NCBI RefSeq assembly: GCF_018139145.2
Contig: NC_059478.1
Location: 15,917,001 to 15,981,000, forward strand
DNA length: 64,000 bases
From: Gymnogyps californianus
Taxonomy: Eukaryota > Chordata > Aves > Accipitriformes > Cathartidae
Direction of reading: 5' to 3'
The first letter of the stretch is position 1. Each line of letters begins with the position of its first letter. The notes under the pieces are model-generated. The model was not told the origin of the DNA and did no database searches. It was given only the letters and a program-made list of their open reading frames with translations. This document shows positions 39,700-49,990 of this stretch, one piece after another. The position numbers and the translations under genes were made by a program.

Positions 39700-39850
39700 G
39701 ATCAGTGCTAATTAATGCTAATTAAGGTTTCCTGTCTATCTAGTTGGAAAAACATCCAAATGTTATGAAATCCAGTTAGTATGCCTATTACCCTAATTGT
39801 TTTATATGGGATGGTTCTTAATTAAAATATGTAAATTGACCTTAATTGCT
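39700..39850. promoter_or_regulatory. TAATTA-rich candidate noncoding element
   Basis: Contains TAATTA at 39709, 39719 and 39819 and TAATTG at 39794 and 39843. The first two sit in a 10-bp-spaced repeat of TGCTAATTAA. It is about 1 kb upstream of exon 14. Spacing near one helical turn is suggestive of paired homeodomain sites, but the base composition makes chance occurrence likely. Confidence 0.25.
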
Positions 39851-40768
39851 ATATACTAATGGAGGTTCATGTTATCTCACTAAAAATGACAAGATGGTGA
39901 GGAAGGGTACTTAAACAAATAATTCTGATACATTTGTAAATAAATGACCTTTACTCAAAATTATTTTTAATTGGAAATTGGCAAAAGGGACATTTTGCCA
40001 TCTATGTTTCTCTTTAGTTTTAAATAATGTCAGAATTTACAGTTCTTTGTTAACATAGATACAGTGACATTGCAGCCTAATTAAGACTACTAAACAAGTC
40101 AACATTTTGTGTGTTTACTGTATGTTTCAAAATTGTTTGCTAACCTCATGTTGACCTTCAGAAATGTCGTGCTTGACAATATTGATCTTAATTTTCACTA
40201 TTTTTTGTTTTATTTTTTGATTTTGATCTCTCTTAATCATATCATTTCATTTGTGAAGTTTGATACACTGGTATACTTTTGCTGCTGACTGGACCTGTGA
40301 CCCTGACTTTTCAGCAGAGAGGCTGGTGGGCAGCACCTCTTTGCACTTCACCTGTTAGTGTAAGACATGGACTTTGATCGTCTTTGGGGAGGGTAGTTCA
40401 CATGTGTGCTGTTACATGACTGAGGCCTACACAGGTTTTTACACAAAGTCTTTTATGCCCTCTACGCAACACAAAAGCATTATTTGAATGATATTTTGTA
40501 TGGCGGTTTATAGGTGCCCCATATTGGCGTTTTCTTGATAGTTATCCTTCCACTTCACACACGCAGCAAACATTTTTCTCCTCTGAAGTAGAGAATCTAA
40601 TTAGAGAACCTGCTAATTTGGAGAACTGGCCTATAATTGTAGAGTTTACTTATAATAACAGTAGATTTTTAAAACACCAGATACATTTAAGTTTATATTA
40701 TGTCATAGACATCAGTGATATATGCCTCACTTTGCAAAACCAGTCTGAAAGGTTTCACTCTTTTGCAG

Positions 40769-40933
40769 GATATTGTGACCAATGTTTCTCCAAGGATTGT
40801 GCGTGGAATTACTTCTGGTCCTATGTACGGCCCAGGCCAAGGCTCTTTTCTAAACATTGAACTGATCAGCGAGAAAACAGCAGCATATTGGTGTAAAAGT
40901 ATTGCTGAACTGAAGGCTGACTTTCCAAAACAT
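40769..40933 (+). CDS. DPYD: DPYD exon 14 (FMN/pyrimidine barrel)
   Basis: Third coding exon of dihydropyrimidine dehydrogenase, 55 codons (165 bp, identical in length to human exon 14), about residues 581-635. It begins [13 protein letters not shown], continues [26 protein letters not shown] and ends LKADFPKH. The asparagine of FLNIE is at position 609, which contacts the pyrimidine and FMN in mammalian structures, and Arg592 is kept. The acceptor is CTCTTTTGCAG and the donor is CAT followed by gtaagt. Both boundaries are phase 0. This is the orthologue of the exon lost in the human DPYD*2A splice allele, where mutation of the donor G leads to in-frame loss of 55 residues and an inactive enzyme; the equivalent base here is 40934. 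The open frames starting at 40618 and 40715 extend into the intron upstream and are not exon sequence. Confidence 0.98.
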
Positions 40934-40939
40934 GTAAGT
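40934..40939 (+). promoter_or_regulatory. DPYD: Exon 14 5' splice site
   Basis: The intron starts GTAAGT, a perfect match to the vertebrate intronic donor consensus. The exonic bases (CAT) are poor, as only the A matches the CAG ideal. Position 40934 corresponds to the base changed in human DPYD*2A (c.1905+1). Intact here. Confidence 0.93.
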
Positions 40940-43900
40940 ACTATTCAGTTGTAAAGATGCAACATACTTATTTAGAATCTCCAGTTTACAGATCTGTGAA
41001 AACTTACTTATTTAATATTTATTAAATAGAATGCCAATTGCTTTATTGACATACGAGTATGTTATTTAAAAACAGAAAAGCCCATCCAAATAATCGTTAT
41101 GACAGAAAATTCTGTGAAATGACTGTTACACAAACGGAGAACGGTCATGATTTTTTGGTTAGGCTGTTAGGATGTTTACATCCAAATAGATAGTATCAAG
41201 GGAAAGAGTTGATCCCAATGTGGATGCTTGTCAGTTCTGCTGTGAATATTTTTGTATTTAAGATCATATTTAAAGATGTAACTTATAGTAATCATTTTCA
41301 TTGTGAATTGAATTTGATTATAAAAGGGATCTTTGTTCTTTTCATTGTTAATCCAAATGTGAAAGATACTTCTAATATTTTGTAAGCAATTGGCTGCTTT
41401 AGGACAAAAAAACCAATACTGACTTAAAATTAACTTCACTACAAGGATAGAGTTTTGTTAGAGCCTTCTTGGCTATGGGGAATATCTGTCTAGAAGGTAA
41501 TAATCAAAGTTGGGAGCAATGACACCAGCTAGCTGGCATAAATGGTTTTCAGCTACTGTTCTACTGAATAAGAACAACGAGGTGGAAAGTAAAATTCTCC
41601 TCAATCATTATCTCAAATGCATAGAGCTAGAAATCCCAGAGCCTACATATCTTCTGTCTTGAAGTTATTACCTCCATGGTTCAGCTATGAACAAAATAAG
41701 TGAACGTTCCTGAATATATTATGACATGAAGACAATCAGGTTTTTCTTTTCTTATTCCTGGAGTTTAAATGTACACATCGACAAGTACAAAAATGTTTAA
41801 ACACATTGTATTGATAATAAAAGTTAAGTGCTGCATGTTTAATATCCTACTTCACTATGGACGGACTGTGTGTTTCTTTGCTGAGGTTCATGTCACTTTA
41901 TTTCCTGTGACTGGGCTTCATAATAGTGAAAGTGTGAACCAGAAGATAATATTGTAATTCTCTGATTTTTATTTTAACATCCTTTGTCAAAGTCCTGGAT
42001 ATTGCATGCAGGCAGACTGTTGGCCATTTCTGCTGTGGGAATGGTCTCCCATTGCAGCCTTCACCAAAAATCTATCACAGCACTTTGTGCTTGAGACCAA
42101 ACCGTTCTCTTCTGTGAGGAAAAGCACTAGCAACAATTTCAAAAGGAAAATTTGCATTTTCTGAGACCGAGCCTCTTGTGTGGGATGAAGAAGTCCCACT
42201 CTTCCATAGTTCCCGGGATGAGCATCTTCTGATCATCCCTCACTATGTGAGTTATTACTTTGAGAATGTGAATTCAGCTCCTGCACGTTGGCTGTGGCTG
42301 CTGCTGCGGCATCTTTGAGGTTGGTAACGCCTGCGTGGGCACGGGGGAAGCAGCACCCAGCAGTAGACCTTGGCTTTGCTCACACGGATTTTTAAAATGT
42401 GTCTGTGAACTCACCTAAGAACTGTTATAATTGTAATGGTAAATTTGTTGCTAACTGAAAACAGATTTTTGTTCACTAGGTAGAAATCTCATGGTGCTTA
42501 TTTTGAAATATTCTGTATAATTAGAGCTTGCAGAATTTTTTTTTCCCCCAATTCCTGTTCACTCCTCTAGAAAGGCTTTTTAAACTTGATCTGTTTTTTT
42601 AAAACCAAAAGCAGTTTCTGAGAACTGTTTGAGTGAACTTAATTAACAAGCAAAGAAAGACATGTTCTGCTCAAATGAAGGCCAGAGATGAGGACACAAG
42701 CGATTACAGTAAAAAAAACTTACCTTGCTACAGTAAATATTAAAAACAAATCAAAATTTATACGTAATTACTTTTGCTAGTTAATACAAGTAGTTTAAGG
42801 TAAAATTTATCTTACAGATGAAAAGGATATGAGCAAAATAGCTACCTCACTAGAAGACGATCCCACAACAGCATCCTGTCTCATGCCATTAAGAAGCGAA
42901 CCATAATGCAAAAAGAGCAGCTAAATTCCCCTAACAAAGCCTAGGATTCAAACTAAATTTTGCAAGGGGTTGTGTAAAAGAGGACCACCAGTCACAGCTC
43001 AGTGGATAATGTCACCTAACTGTGACATGTTGCCTCTATGGATCAGGAACTAGCATCTCCCTTGTGCTGTCTTCACCTCTGTAGTGGGTGGCCTCATTCT
43101 TTGGCTCTTCTGACTCCTGATTCTTGCTTGTAGCTTGCAATTATCTCTTACTGGCAGTGTTTCCCAGTCTTCTCTTCTATTAGCTTCTCCCTTCAACCCT
43201 GAATCCACTTCAAGTGGACTAGGGCAAAAACTGCCACCAGCAGAAACTTGCTTCAATGCCACCGGCAGTGAATTAAATATTTGTAAGGGTCCAAGCAGAG
43301 GAGAAAGCAGAAAGAGAAAGTATCTTGATTTTGTATGTTTGCTTGTGAAGTATCATCAAAAGCTTTGCTGTTTCAATTTGGGATTTTTTTTAATTGAGTT
43401 AATATACTGTCACTTTTACCATTTTCAGAAAACACACACACAAAAAGAAGTTAGATGGTATGCACAGTACAGGCCCAAGATGATTTTTTTTTTAATTTTA
43501 TTTTTATGTTTTTTAAATCAGGTGCTTCTCTGTTAAAATGATTTGCAGTTAAAAATGGGATTGTTTTCTTTCTGGTACTTCAGTCATATCAGTAAGGTAT
43601 TACTTCAGCAACTTGGCTGAGACCATTTAAAACATATGGTATTATTCAGAGTAGTTTATTCTTAATTTTTCAAAGGATGCAGTTTTAAAAACACTGTGTC
43701 CACTGCTCTCCTATATACCAAGAAAACAACCTTTCAGTCAGAGAGCTGTGAAAGTGAGAAGAAAATTGGTCTGTTTGTATTTTTCGTCTTCTTTTTACTT
43801 TCCCAGATATTGTAGTCTTACTTACTTATATTGGCCTGTCTTTGTGATATCCAAACATCTTCCTTACATGGTTAACTAAGGGTTTTTTTTATGAGAGTCT

Positions 43901-44268
43901 ATTAAGTATTTATATTTTTCTGTCTTATGGCTGCACATAGCATCTGATACCACAGGATTTATCATTCTCTGCAATTATTAATCAGGAGAAAATGGATTTT
44001 TTTTGTTCTTTAGTAATGGAGACTGAGAACTTGATGGTCAGAAAAGATGGAACAATTATTCTATTAATTTCATAGTCTTAAATGTAATATTAAAATATCC
44101 CTTCTTAATTAGTATAAAGCTGACACCTTATTGGCAAATTTTGCATCCCCACTCCCTCAAAAAAGTGTTTGTAAAGTGCTATATTAATCTAAAACTCAAG
44201 AAAAATGTCAATAATCAAAATTTTCAGATTGAAATTTAATTCCTGCTTGTTTGAGAGGAATGACTACT

Positions 44269-44880
44269 TGTCGTGGTTTAACCCCATCCAGCAACTAAGC
44301 ACCACACAGCCGCTCGCTCACTCCCTCCCAGTGCGATGGGGGAGAGAATCAGAAGGGTAAAAGTGAGAAAACTCATGGGTTGAGATAAAAACGGTTATAT
44401 AAATATATATAAATAAGTGAAGCAAAAGCTGTGCACACAAGCAAAGCAAAACAAGGAATTCATTCACCACTTCCCATCGGCAGGCAGGTGCTCAGCCATC
44501 TCCAGGAAAGCAGGGCTCCATCACATGTAACGGTGACTTGGGAAGACAAACGCCATCACTCCGAACATCCCCCTCTTCCTTCTTCTTCCCCCAGCTTTAT
44601 ATGCTGAGCATGATGTCCTATGGTATGGAATATCCCTTTGGGCAGTTGGGGTCAGCTGTCCTGGCTGTGTCCCCTCCCAGCTTCTTGTGCCCCCCCAGCC
44701 TCCTCGCTGGTGGGGTGGGGTGAGAGGCAGAAAAGGCCTTGACTCTGTGTAAGCGCTGCTCAGCAATAATGAAAACATCCCTGTATTATCAGCACTGTTT
44801 TCAGCACAAATCCAAAACATAACCCCATACTAACTACTGTGAAGAACTTTATCCCACCAAAACCAGCACAATACTGAAAC
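44269..44880 (-). mobile_element. Solo LTR, ERV, - strand
   Basis: A 612-bp LTR in antisense orientation to DPYD. Read on the + strand it starts TGTCGTGGTTTAACCCC, the reverse complement of the 3' end of the LTR at 12.2 kb, and ends CCAAAACCAGCACA, matching the LTR 5' end (TGTCCTGGTTTC in the sister copies) with changes. The middle carries the same promoter-proximal block as the other copies. The segment between promoter and 3' end differs from the two plus-strand copies, so it is a different subfamily. Flanking pentamers are CTACT (44264-44268) and ATACT (44881-44885), one mismatch, which suggests a decayed target duplication. There is no internal retroviral region. Open frames on either strand inside it are not viral genes. 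Confidence 0.85.
44596..44601 (-). promoter_or_regulatory. LTR TATA box (minus strand)
   Basis: TATAAA on the minus strand, in the same conserved block as the TATA of the LTR at 12.4 kb. It points antisense to DPYD, so any transcript from it would be antisense in intron 14. Activity is unknown. Confidence 0.6.
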
Positions 44881-45046
44881 CATAATCACAGTCTGGTAGT
44901 CTGTTCTCTTTACTCCCTGCTATAGAGGGACATTTTGGGCCAAGGCCAATAAAAGCTGTTCCCATGTAATACAAATATTATCTCAGCATCATAATGAGAA
45001 ATAGGAAGACTGTCCCTTTCTGAGGCCTGCTTAGACTGGTTTGAAA

Positions 45047-45127
45047 TGGCAGAGGGGAGATTTGGAGGTGCAGAGTGAGTGAGTGGCTGGGTAGGGGCTT
45101 AGCTGCTGACCGAGGTCAACCTACCAC
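45047..45127 (+). mobile_element. Fragment of LTR 3' end
   Basis: The stretch GAGTGAGTGAGTGGCTGGG, then GGGGCTTAGCTGCTG, then a diverged GTCAACCTACCACA resembles the last ~60-80 bp of the LTRs at 12.7 and 59.1 kb, in + orientation. It is more diverged than the full copies, so it is probably an older, truncated insertion. It lies about 170 bp from the minus-strand LTR but is oppositely oriented, so the two are not one element. The left boundary is uncertain. Confidence 0.5.
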
Positions 45128-46780
45128 AGATGGGAAATGCATAAAGTTGTCAGTTTGTGTTAAAAAGACTAGACCATGATTTGGACATGCAATATTTGAA
45201 GTGCTTTAGATAGCGGGGCAAAAGAACTAAGACGAATGCCACGTTAGTCCTACTTTCATATTTTATTTACCAAGGAGATACTTGATTATACAGTGTATTG
45301 ATGTGGCTGAAAAAACGGCGTTTTATGGTATATTCAAGAAATTAGTTTACTTAAGAAATATGAATTTGGCCAAGTAGAACTCACCTAATGATATGATCAG
45401 GAATGAAAACCATGCAGGAAAATAAAATACTTAACTTTTACTTTAGCAAAAGTCTACAAACTTTAATCAGTAGAAAGTGGCTGAGAAAGTTGAAAAGAAA
45501 GTTATAAAACCTTGGAAAAGAACTTACTGCTGAAATTTTATATTCGCATACTTGACATTAGCTACAATATGGCCATTATCTGTGCTGGGAACTGTGAATA
45601 CTGGTAGTGGCAGTACGTCTTTGTGTGCCGATAAAACAAGGAGCTGTGTGCACACACAGCTTTGGTGATTGTGAGGGAATGGGATATATTGGTGGTAGCA
45701 CTTGTTTCATCAGAAAAAGCATACAAACTGCTGCTGTTCCTCATCAAAACCTTTTGCTTACCATAGCTCAGCCTTCTCATTTGAGTTGGTAAGTCACCTA
45801 CTTACACAGATGTCTATTCTTCCAGTCCCATAAGCATGTCTATATATTTACACTACCTAGTAGCTGGCCAAATATTTTAAGGTTGCATATTGAAACCTCT
45901 TCAGCATTTGCTGTGGGGAGAACAAACTTGAGAAGAGCAAAGTTTGAAAATGGTGAAACACTTCTCTACAGAAAAATGTGAACTGAGAGTTCAGTAAGAA
46001 GGTGATGGACACAGTTGCCAGGTGGTCTTTTTCCACCTTCCCAAAACTGTAATTCGTGCCCTGTAGATGATAAAAAGGTAAGCAAATTAATGAAAAACCT
46101 CAATATGCAAATTAGTTTGAGTCTGAGCATGTGCAGGAGGTCACAGCAGTACAGATAAAGGGCTTTGAAAGGACACTTAATGGGACAAAATAGATTGCAG
46201 AGGAAATGTTATTCCCTACAGGGCTAACAGAAGTCCATCACAAACAAACTAATGTCTGAGAAGTTTGTACTGCAAGGAAGAACTGGGATCTTGGAAGAAG
46301 ATGCCAAATTGAATATTTTTCAATATTGCTATATTAGTGTACTGAAGTCTTAAAAGTAACTTTTTGGCCTCCTAACTGAACACAAATGAGTTTGCGCTGC
46401 TGCATAACTCTAAGGAACGCACATAGGATACCAGATTGTCAGCTGTGACACTGATTCTGTGATTCAGATATCAGTGTCGTGATGTGTTGAATTGAGAAAC
46501 CTCTTCTGCTAGAAACATTAAGTACTCTTGGACCCCAAAACTAAGCTGAAAACTCTTGTCTTAATGTTTGTTCTGCTGCTTACAGAATGTTGCTGACAGT
46601 CTCTCTGACAGTTACTCAGCAGAGAGCAGCTTTTCAAGGCTGAAACTGTTAAAGATATATTTTTGTTCAACATTTTGTTCAGAATGTCCCAGGAACACCT
46701 GTCAGGAGTAGCCGTGCTAAAGCGCGTGTGAGAACAGATCGCTGGATCTCAGGCTGATAACTGACTTCTTTGTAGCATTG

Positions 46781-46952
46781 TTTTTTTGTTGGTTTGGGGT
46801 TTTTTGTTTTTTTTTTTAAATCTCCTGAAATGATGTAATTAGTTTTTTATATTATGCAGGTTTTTTCTACCATAGAGGTATGAAATAGGGCAGCCGGTCT
46901 TGTTTGGTTTTGGTGTTCGGGGGTTTTTTGGTTTTTGTTTTTTTGAATTTAG
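46781..46952 (+). repeat. G/T-rich low-complexity tracts
   Basis: Two T-rich patches with GG, GGGG and GGGGG interruptions (about 46781-46817 and 46899-46945), similar in kind to the tract at 9450-9503. Simple sequence; no coding potential. Confidence 0.65.
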
Positions 46953-47999
46953 GTAACAAAACCAAATCTGTTTTAGTTCTACTCTTTGAGGATAGGAGGA
47001 AATGAGGGGTTACAGAGCAAGAAAAATACAATTGAATAGGCATAAGGGACTGGCTTGCTCCTGTAAATAACTTTTGGTGCAGAAAAATGCAATGTTCAAA
47101 AAGATTTCCTGAAGTTATAAGATGAATAGAAATAGATTTGCAACAGCAATAGTAGTTATTTGGATAGTTTACATGGAGAGATTTGATTAGTTTGCCGAAG
47201 TGATCCCTGAAGTGGGGTCCTACATATCAAGCTTATGTGTAGGACTGGCTCTGGTTTTAATAGCAGGTTTCGTCTACAGACTGTGAACAACCTTTGTATA
47301 TTTATATAAACCTTTTCCCTCTCTAAGTCTGCACTAATAGTAGACCTTGTAATCTGATTACTGAGAGGAATTGACTAAAATATCTAAAATTGCTGTAGAT
47401 CTCCTTTGAGACTTAAAATTAAGGGACATTAGGTGGAAAACTTTTTAAGATACAGAGGGATCATAGACTTCACAGCTTTACTGTGAGGAGAAGGTCAAAG
47501 TTGGCTTTCTCACTAGATGTATTAGGAATAATTTGTGTATTTTTGCAGGCATTATTATAGCTTTCACTTTTGGTGGGTGTTCAGAGGTCTGTGGGATGTT
47601 GTGTAGAGTACATAGTATTTACATTTCGAGATACCAGTCACTGACTTGATTCAGGTTATAAAAGGTAGTAGTTTGTTTTACCATTTGGGTTTCAAATTTG
47701 AAATACTTGGGAATTTGGAATAGCATTTGTAACACAGGTAATTAGGTGAGGTGAAAGGCAGAACCCTCATCTTCATCGTTGCAGAAGTCAAGTTCAGAAG
47801 AAGTGAAGGTCAAATTGTCATCCAGCTGCTCTCCATAAACACCTGCTCTTCCTAGGGCTAGTATAGATAGCTTTGCCTTTCCATCACAAAGGAATGATAC
47901 TGTGTACTCCAAATACCTGCTGAGGTGTGCATCCACATGATAAGTCACAGACATCTTGACAAGCCACAACACCTACAAACTTGGAATAAAACATTTCTA

Positions 48000-48900
48000 A
48001 ACAACCAGGTAGGGCTGTGTCCATGTGGACCTCACTTGATACCAACAGCAACCAGCATATTGTGGACCTGAATGGGGAGGGTACACGCCGTGCGTTCTCA
48101 GGCCTATCAGAGGACCCTTGCTGGAAGCCCAGATGCTTTTCCACATGAACTGAAAAGGACAGAGCATAAGAGGAGGGAGCCACAAGCTGGGCTGCCTGGA
48201 AGCTTGCACACTCCATATCATGGAAGTGCCCAGCAGTGCAGAACAGCTACCTGCGTTCCTTTATCTGAATTTCAGATCCACAAATCACATTTAAAAACTC
48301 CAGAAGTTGTTATTGCTGCAGCTTAAACTTCCCAAATCCAGCCGTCATGGATGCTTGGTAGGAGGTGAAAAAACCCACACAGCAGTTGTTAAATTCACCA
48401 TATGGAAAAGATCCCTTTCACTACAGAAAACTGGCAGTAGGCCTAGTCCCTTAACATCAGAGGAAATCCTAGCTGAAGAGGGAGGATGAGGTTGGAATAA
48501 GGCACTCATACTGGTTACCTTGCCCAGGAACTAAACCACTTGGCCCTAGCTAGTGTGTAGTGCAAGAATGGCCAAGACTCCTCAATTTCCAATGACTACT
48601 GTGGAGGGTAGAAGGGAAGAGGCCTCGGAGCATGGAGCATATGACCACCTTCCCTTTTTTTCTTTGTCCTTCACCACAAGGAAAAGGGAGGATGAAAAAC
48701 AGTACAGAAAGATGCTTCCTAGAAAAGAGAGAGAAGAGAGCTGACATGAAAGAAGAGCAGACGCATAAACAGTGTACCTCTGCATACTCCAGGGGAGCTT
48801 CCACTCTCCCCCATCCTGAGGGTGTCCTCGTTGTTCCTGATGCTGGTTCAGCTCTTCGTGAGCTAGCAGGACACATTTTCCTCTGTGCAGTCTAAGGAGG
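48000..48900. other. GC-richer patch, unidentified
   Basis: A roughly 0.9-kb patch whose base composition rises to around half GC, against clearly AT-rich flanks. Open frames of 60-110 codons overlap on both strands (for example 47884-48216 and 48550-48876 on the minus strand; 48072-48326 on the plus strand). None shows a motif that I recognise, and none has DPYD homology. It may be an old decayed insertion or simply a local composition shift. I do not call a gene. Confidence 0.35.
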
Positions 48901-49293
48901 AATTCAACAAGAACTCTGATTTACACAGTGGATTTACACCAGAAGTGCCGGTCCATTTCTGTAGGCACAGCAGTTTCTATTTCCAAGAGTAAATGAACAA
49001 AACCAGAGGCTAGTAACAGAAATGTTGATGTATTGGGTTTTTGAGATCACATTTTCTTATAAGGAAGGAAGTTTTCTGGGAAAGGCTCTTCCACAAGGCA
49101 TAAAAAATGCTCAAGCCTCATATGACCTGAATATTAATAGAGATGGGACTGAGCTACAAAATATGGTGCTGTAAATTTTCACTTCTTGAGGCTTAGGTGT
49201 TAGTTAAAAAAAATGAGAAAATACAGGAAAATTCTCATCTATCATCAGCATTTTTCGATAGTAGTGTTGGCTATAGCGGATCTGCTTGAGGCC

Positions 49294-49990
49294 TGAAAAG
49301 TAGCAGAGAACTGGCATGAGGTCAATGTAACACCTCTTTGCTGTGAGAGATCAGGGGAACTACAGACTTAAAATCTTCTATCCTTGTATGCAAATTGTTA
49401 GAAACTGTTCTAAAAAATAGAATTAGTAAAAAGGAAAAAAAAAGAGTAAAGAAACCCCTTTTGTAGTGGGCCATGCCTTAAAAAAAGTTCTTTGAGGACA
49501 TCAAGAGAGACTCAGCTGATAAAGTGAGCTTGAGTTTCCGAAAGCATTTGATAGGGTCCCTCACTGAAGGATTTGAAAGAAATTAAGTTACCATAAGATT
49601 AAAGGGAAGAAACCCACATGAATAAATAACTAGTTAAACATGGGAAACAATGTTAAGGAATAAATACTCAATTTTCACAGTGGATAGAGAGCTCCAGAAA
49701 AATTCCCTAGGGATCTGTGCTGTGTCCTGTACTATTTAAAATGTTTATTAACAATCTGGAAAAGAGAGAATTTCAAGAATGTAAACTTTGTTGGTAATAG
49801 TAAGTATTCTAGGGAGATAAAGATGAGAGCTGACTATAAAGGTTTGTGAAGGATCTTGCATTACTGAGTGACTGGCCAATGAACTGCCAGATAAAATTAA
49901 ATTAAGATAAATGTAGTATGCACATGGGATAAAACAGTACTAAATTTATATATACAGTGATTGATTGTAAGCTAACTATACTAGGGTTAC
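49294..49990 (+). pseudogene. Decayed CR1 LINE ORF2 (reverse transcriptase) fossil
   Basis: About 700 bp that follow, segment by segment, the reverse-transcriptase part of a CR1-clade LINE ORF2. Recognisable pieces are a GAACTGGCA/GAGGTCAATGTAACACC block near the left end, AGTTCTTTGAGGA (49487-49499), GCATTTGATAGGGTCCCTCAC encoding AFDRVPH (about 49544-49564), CCCTAGGGATCTGTGCTG (about 49705-49722), a TTATTAACAATCTGGAAAA block, TGACTGGCCAATGAACTGCC and GCACATGGGA. Many stops and indels break the frame. The segment that should encode the catalytic FADD box (about 49781-49800) is disrupted and contains stop codons. It is more diverged than the 3'-end CR1 pieces, so it is an ancient copy of the type shared across birds and other reptiles. 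Non-functional. Confidence 0.82.

Larger units (their letters stand above)
10060..40768 (+). other. DPYD: DPYD intron 13 (complete, 30.7 kb)
   Basis: A complete phase-0 intron of 30,709 bp, GT at 10060 to AG at 40767-40768. It is mostly unique-looking AT-rich sequence. Recognised content is a solo LTR (12173-12760), a 26-bp tandem duplication (14564-14615), a GA microsatellite (18528-18547), TAATTA-motif clusters (21211-21263 and about 39700-39850), a TTG microsatellite (32544-32561), T homopolymers at 32311-32327, 33978-33994 and 37222-37237, and an A-run followed by C-rich sequence around 32780-32826. The stretches 12761-21200 and 21270-39650 show no gene, RNA gene or transposon that I can name. 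Short open frames (mostly 60-110 codons) overlap on both strands without domains. Confidence 0.9.

Noticed and set aside
43135..43536. A 133-codon + strand open frame in intron 14
   Set aside because: The C-terminal part is encoded by T-rich simple sequence and there is no recognisable domain or DPYD homology.
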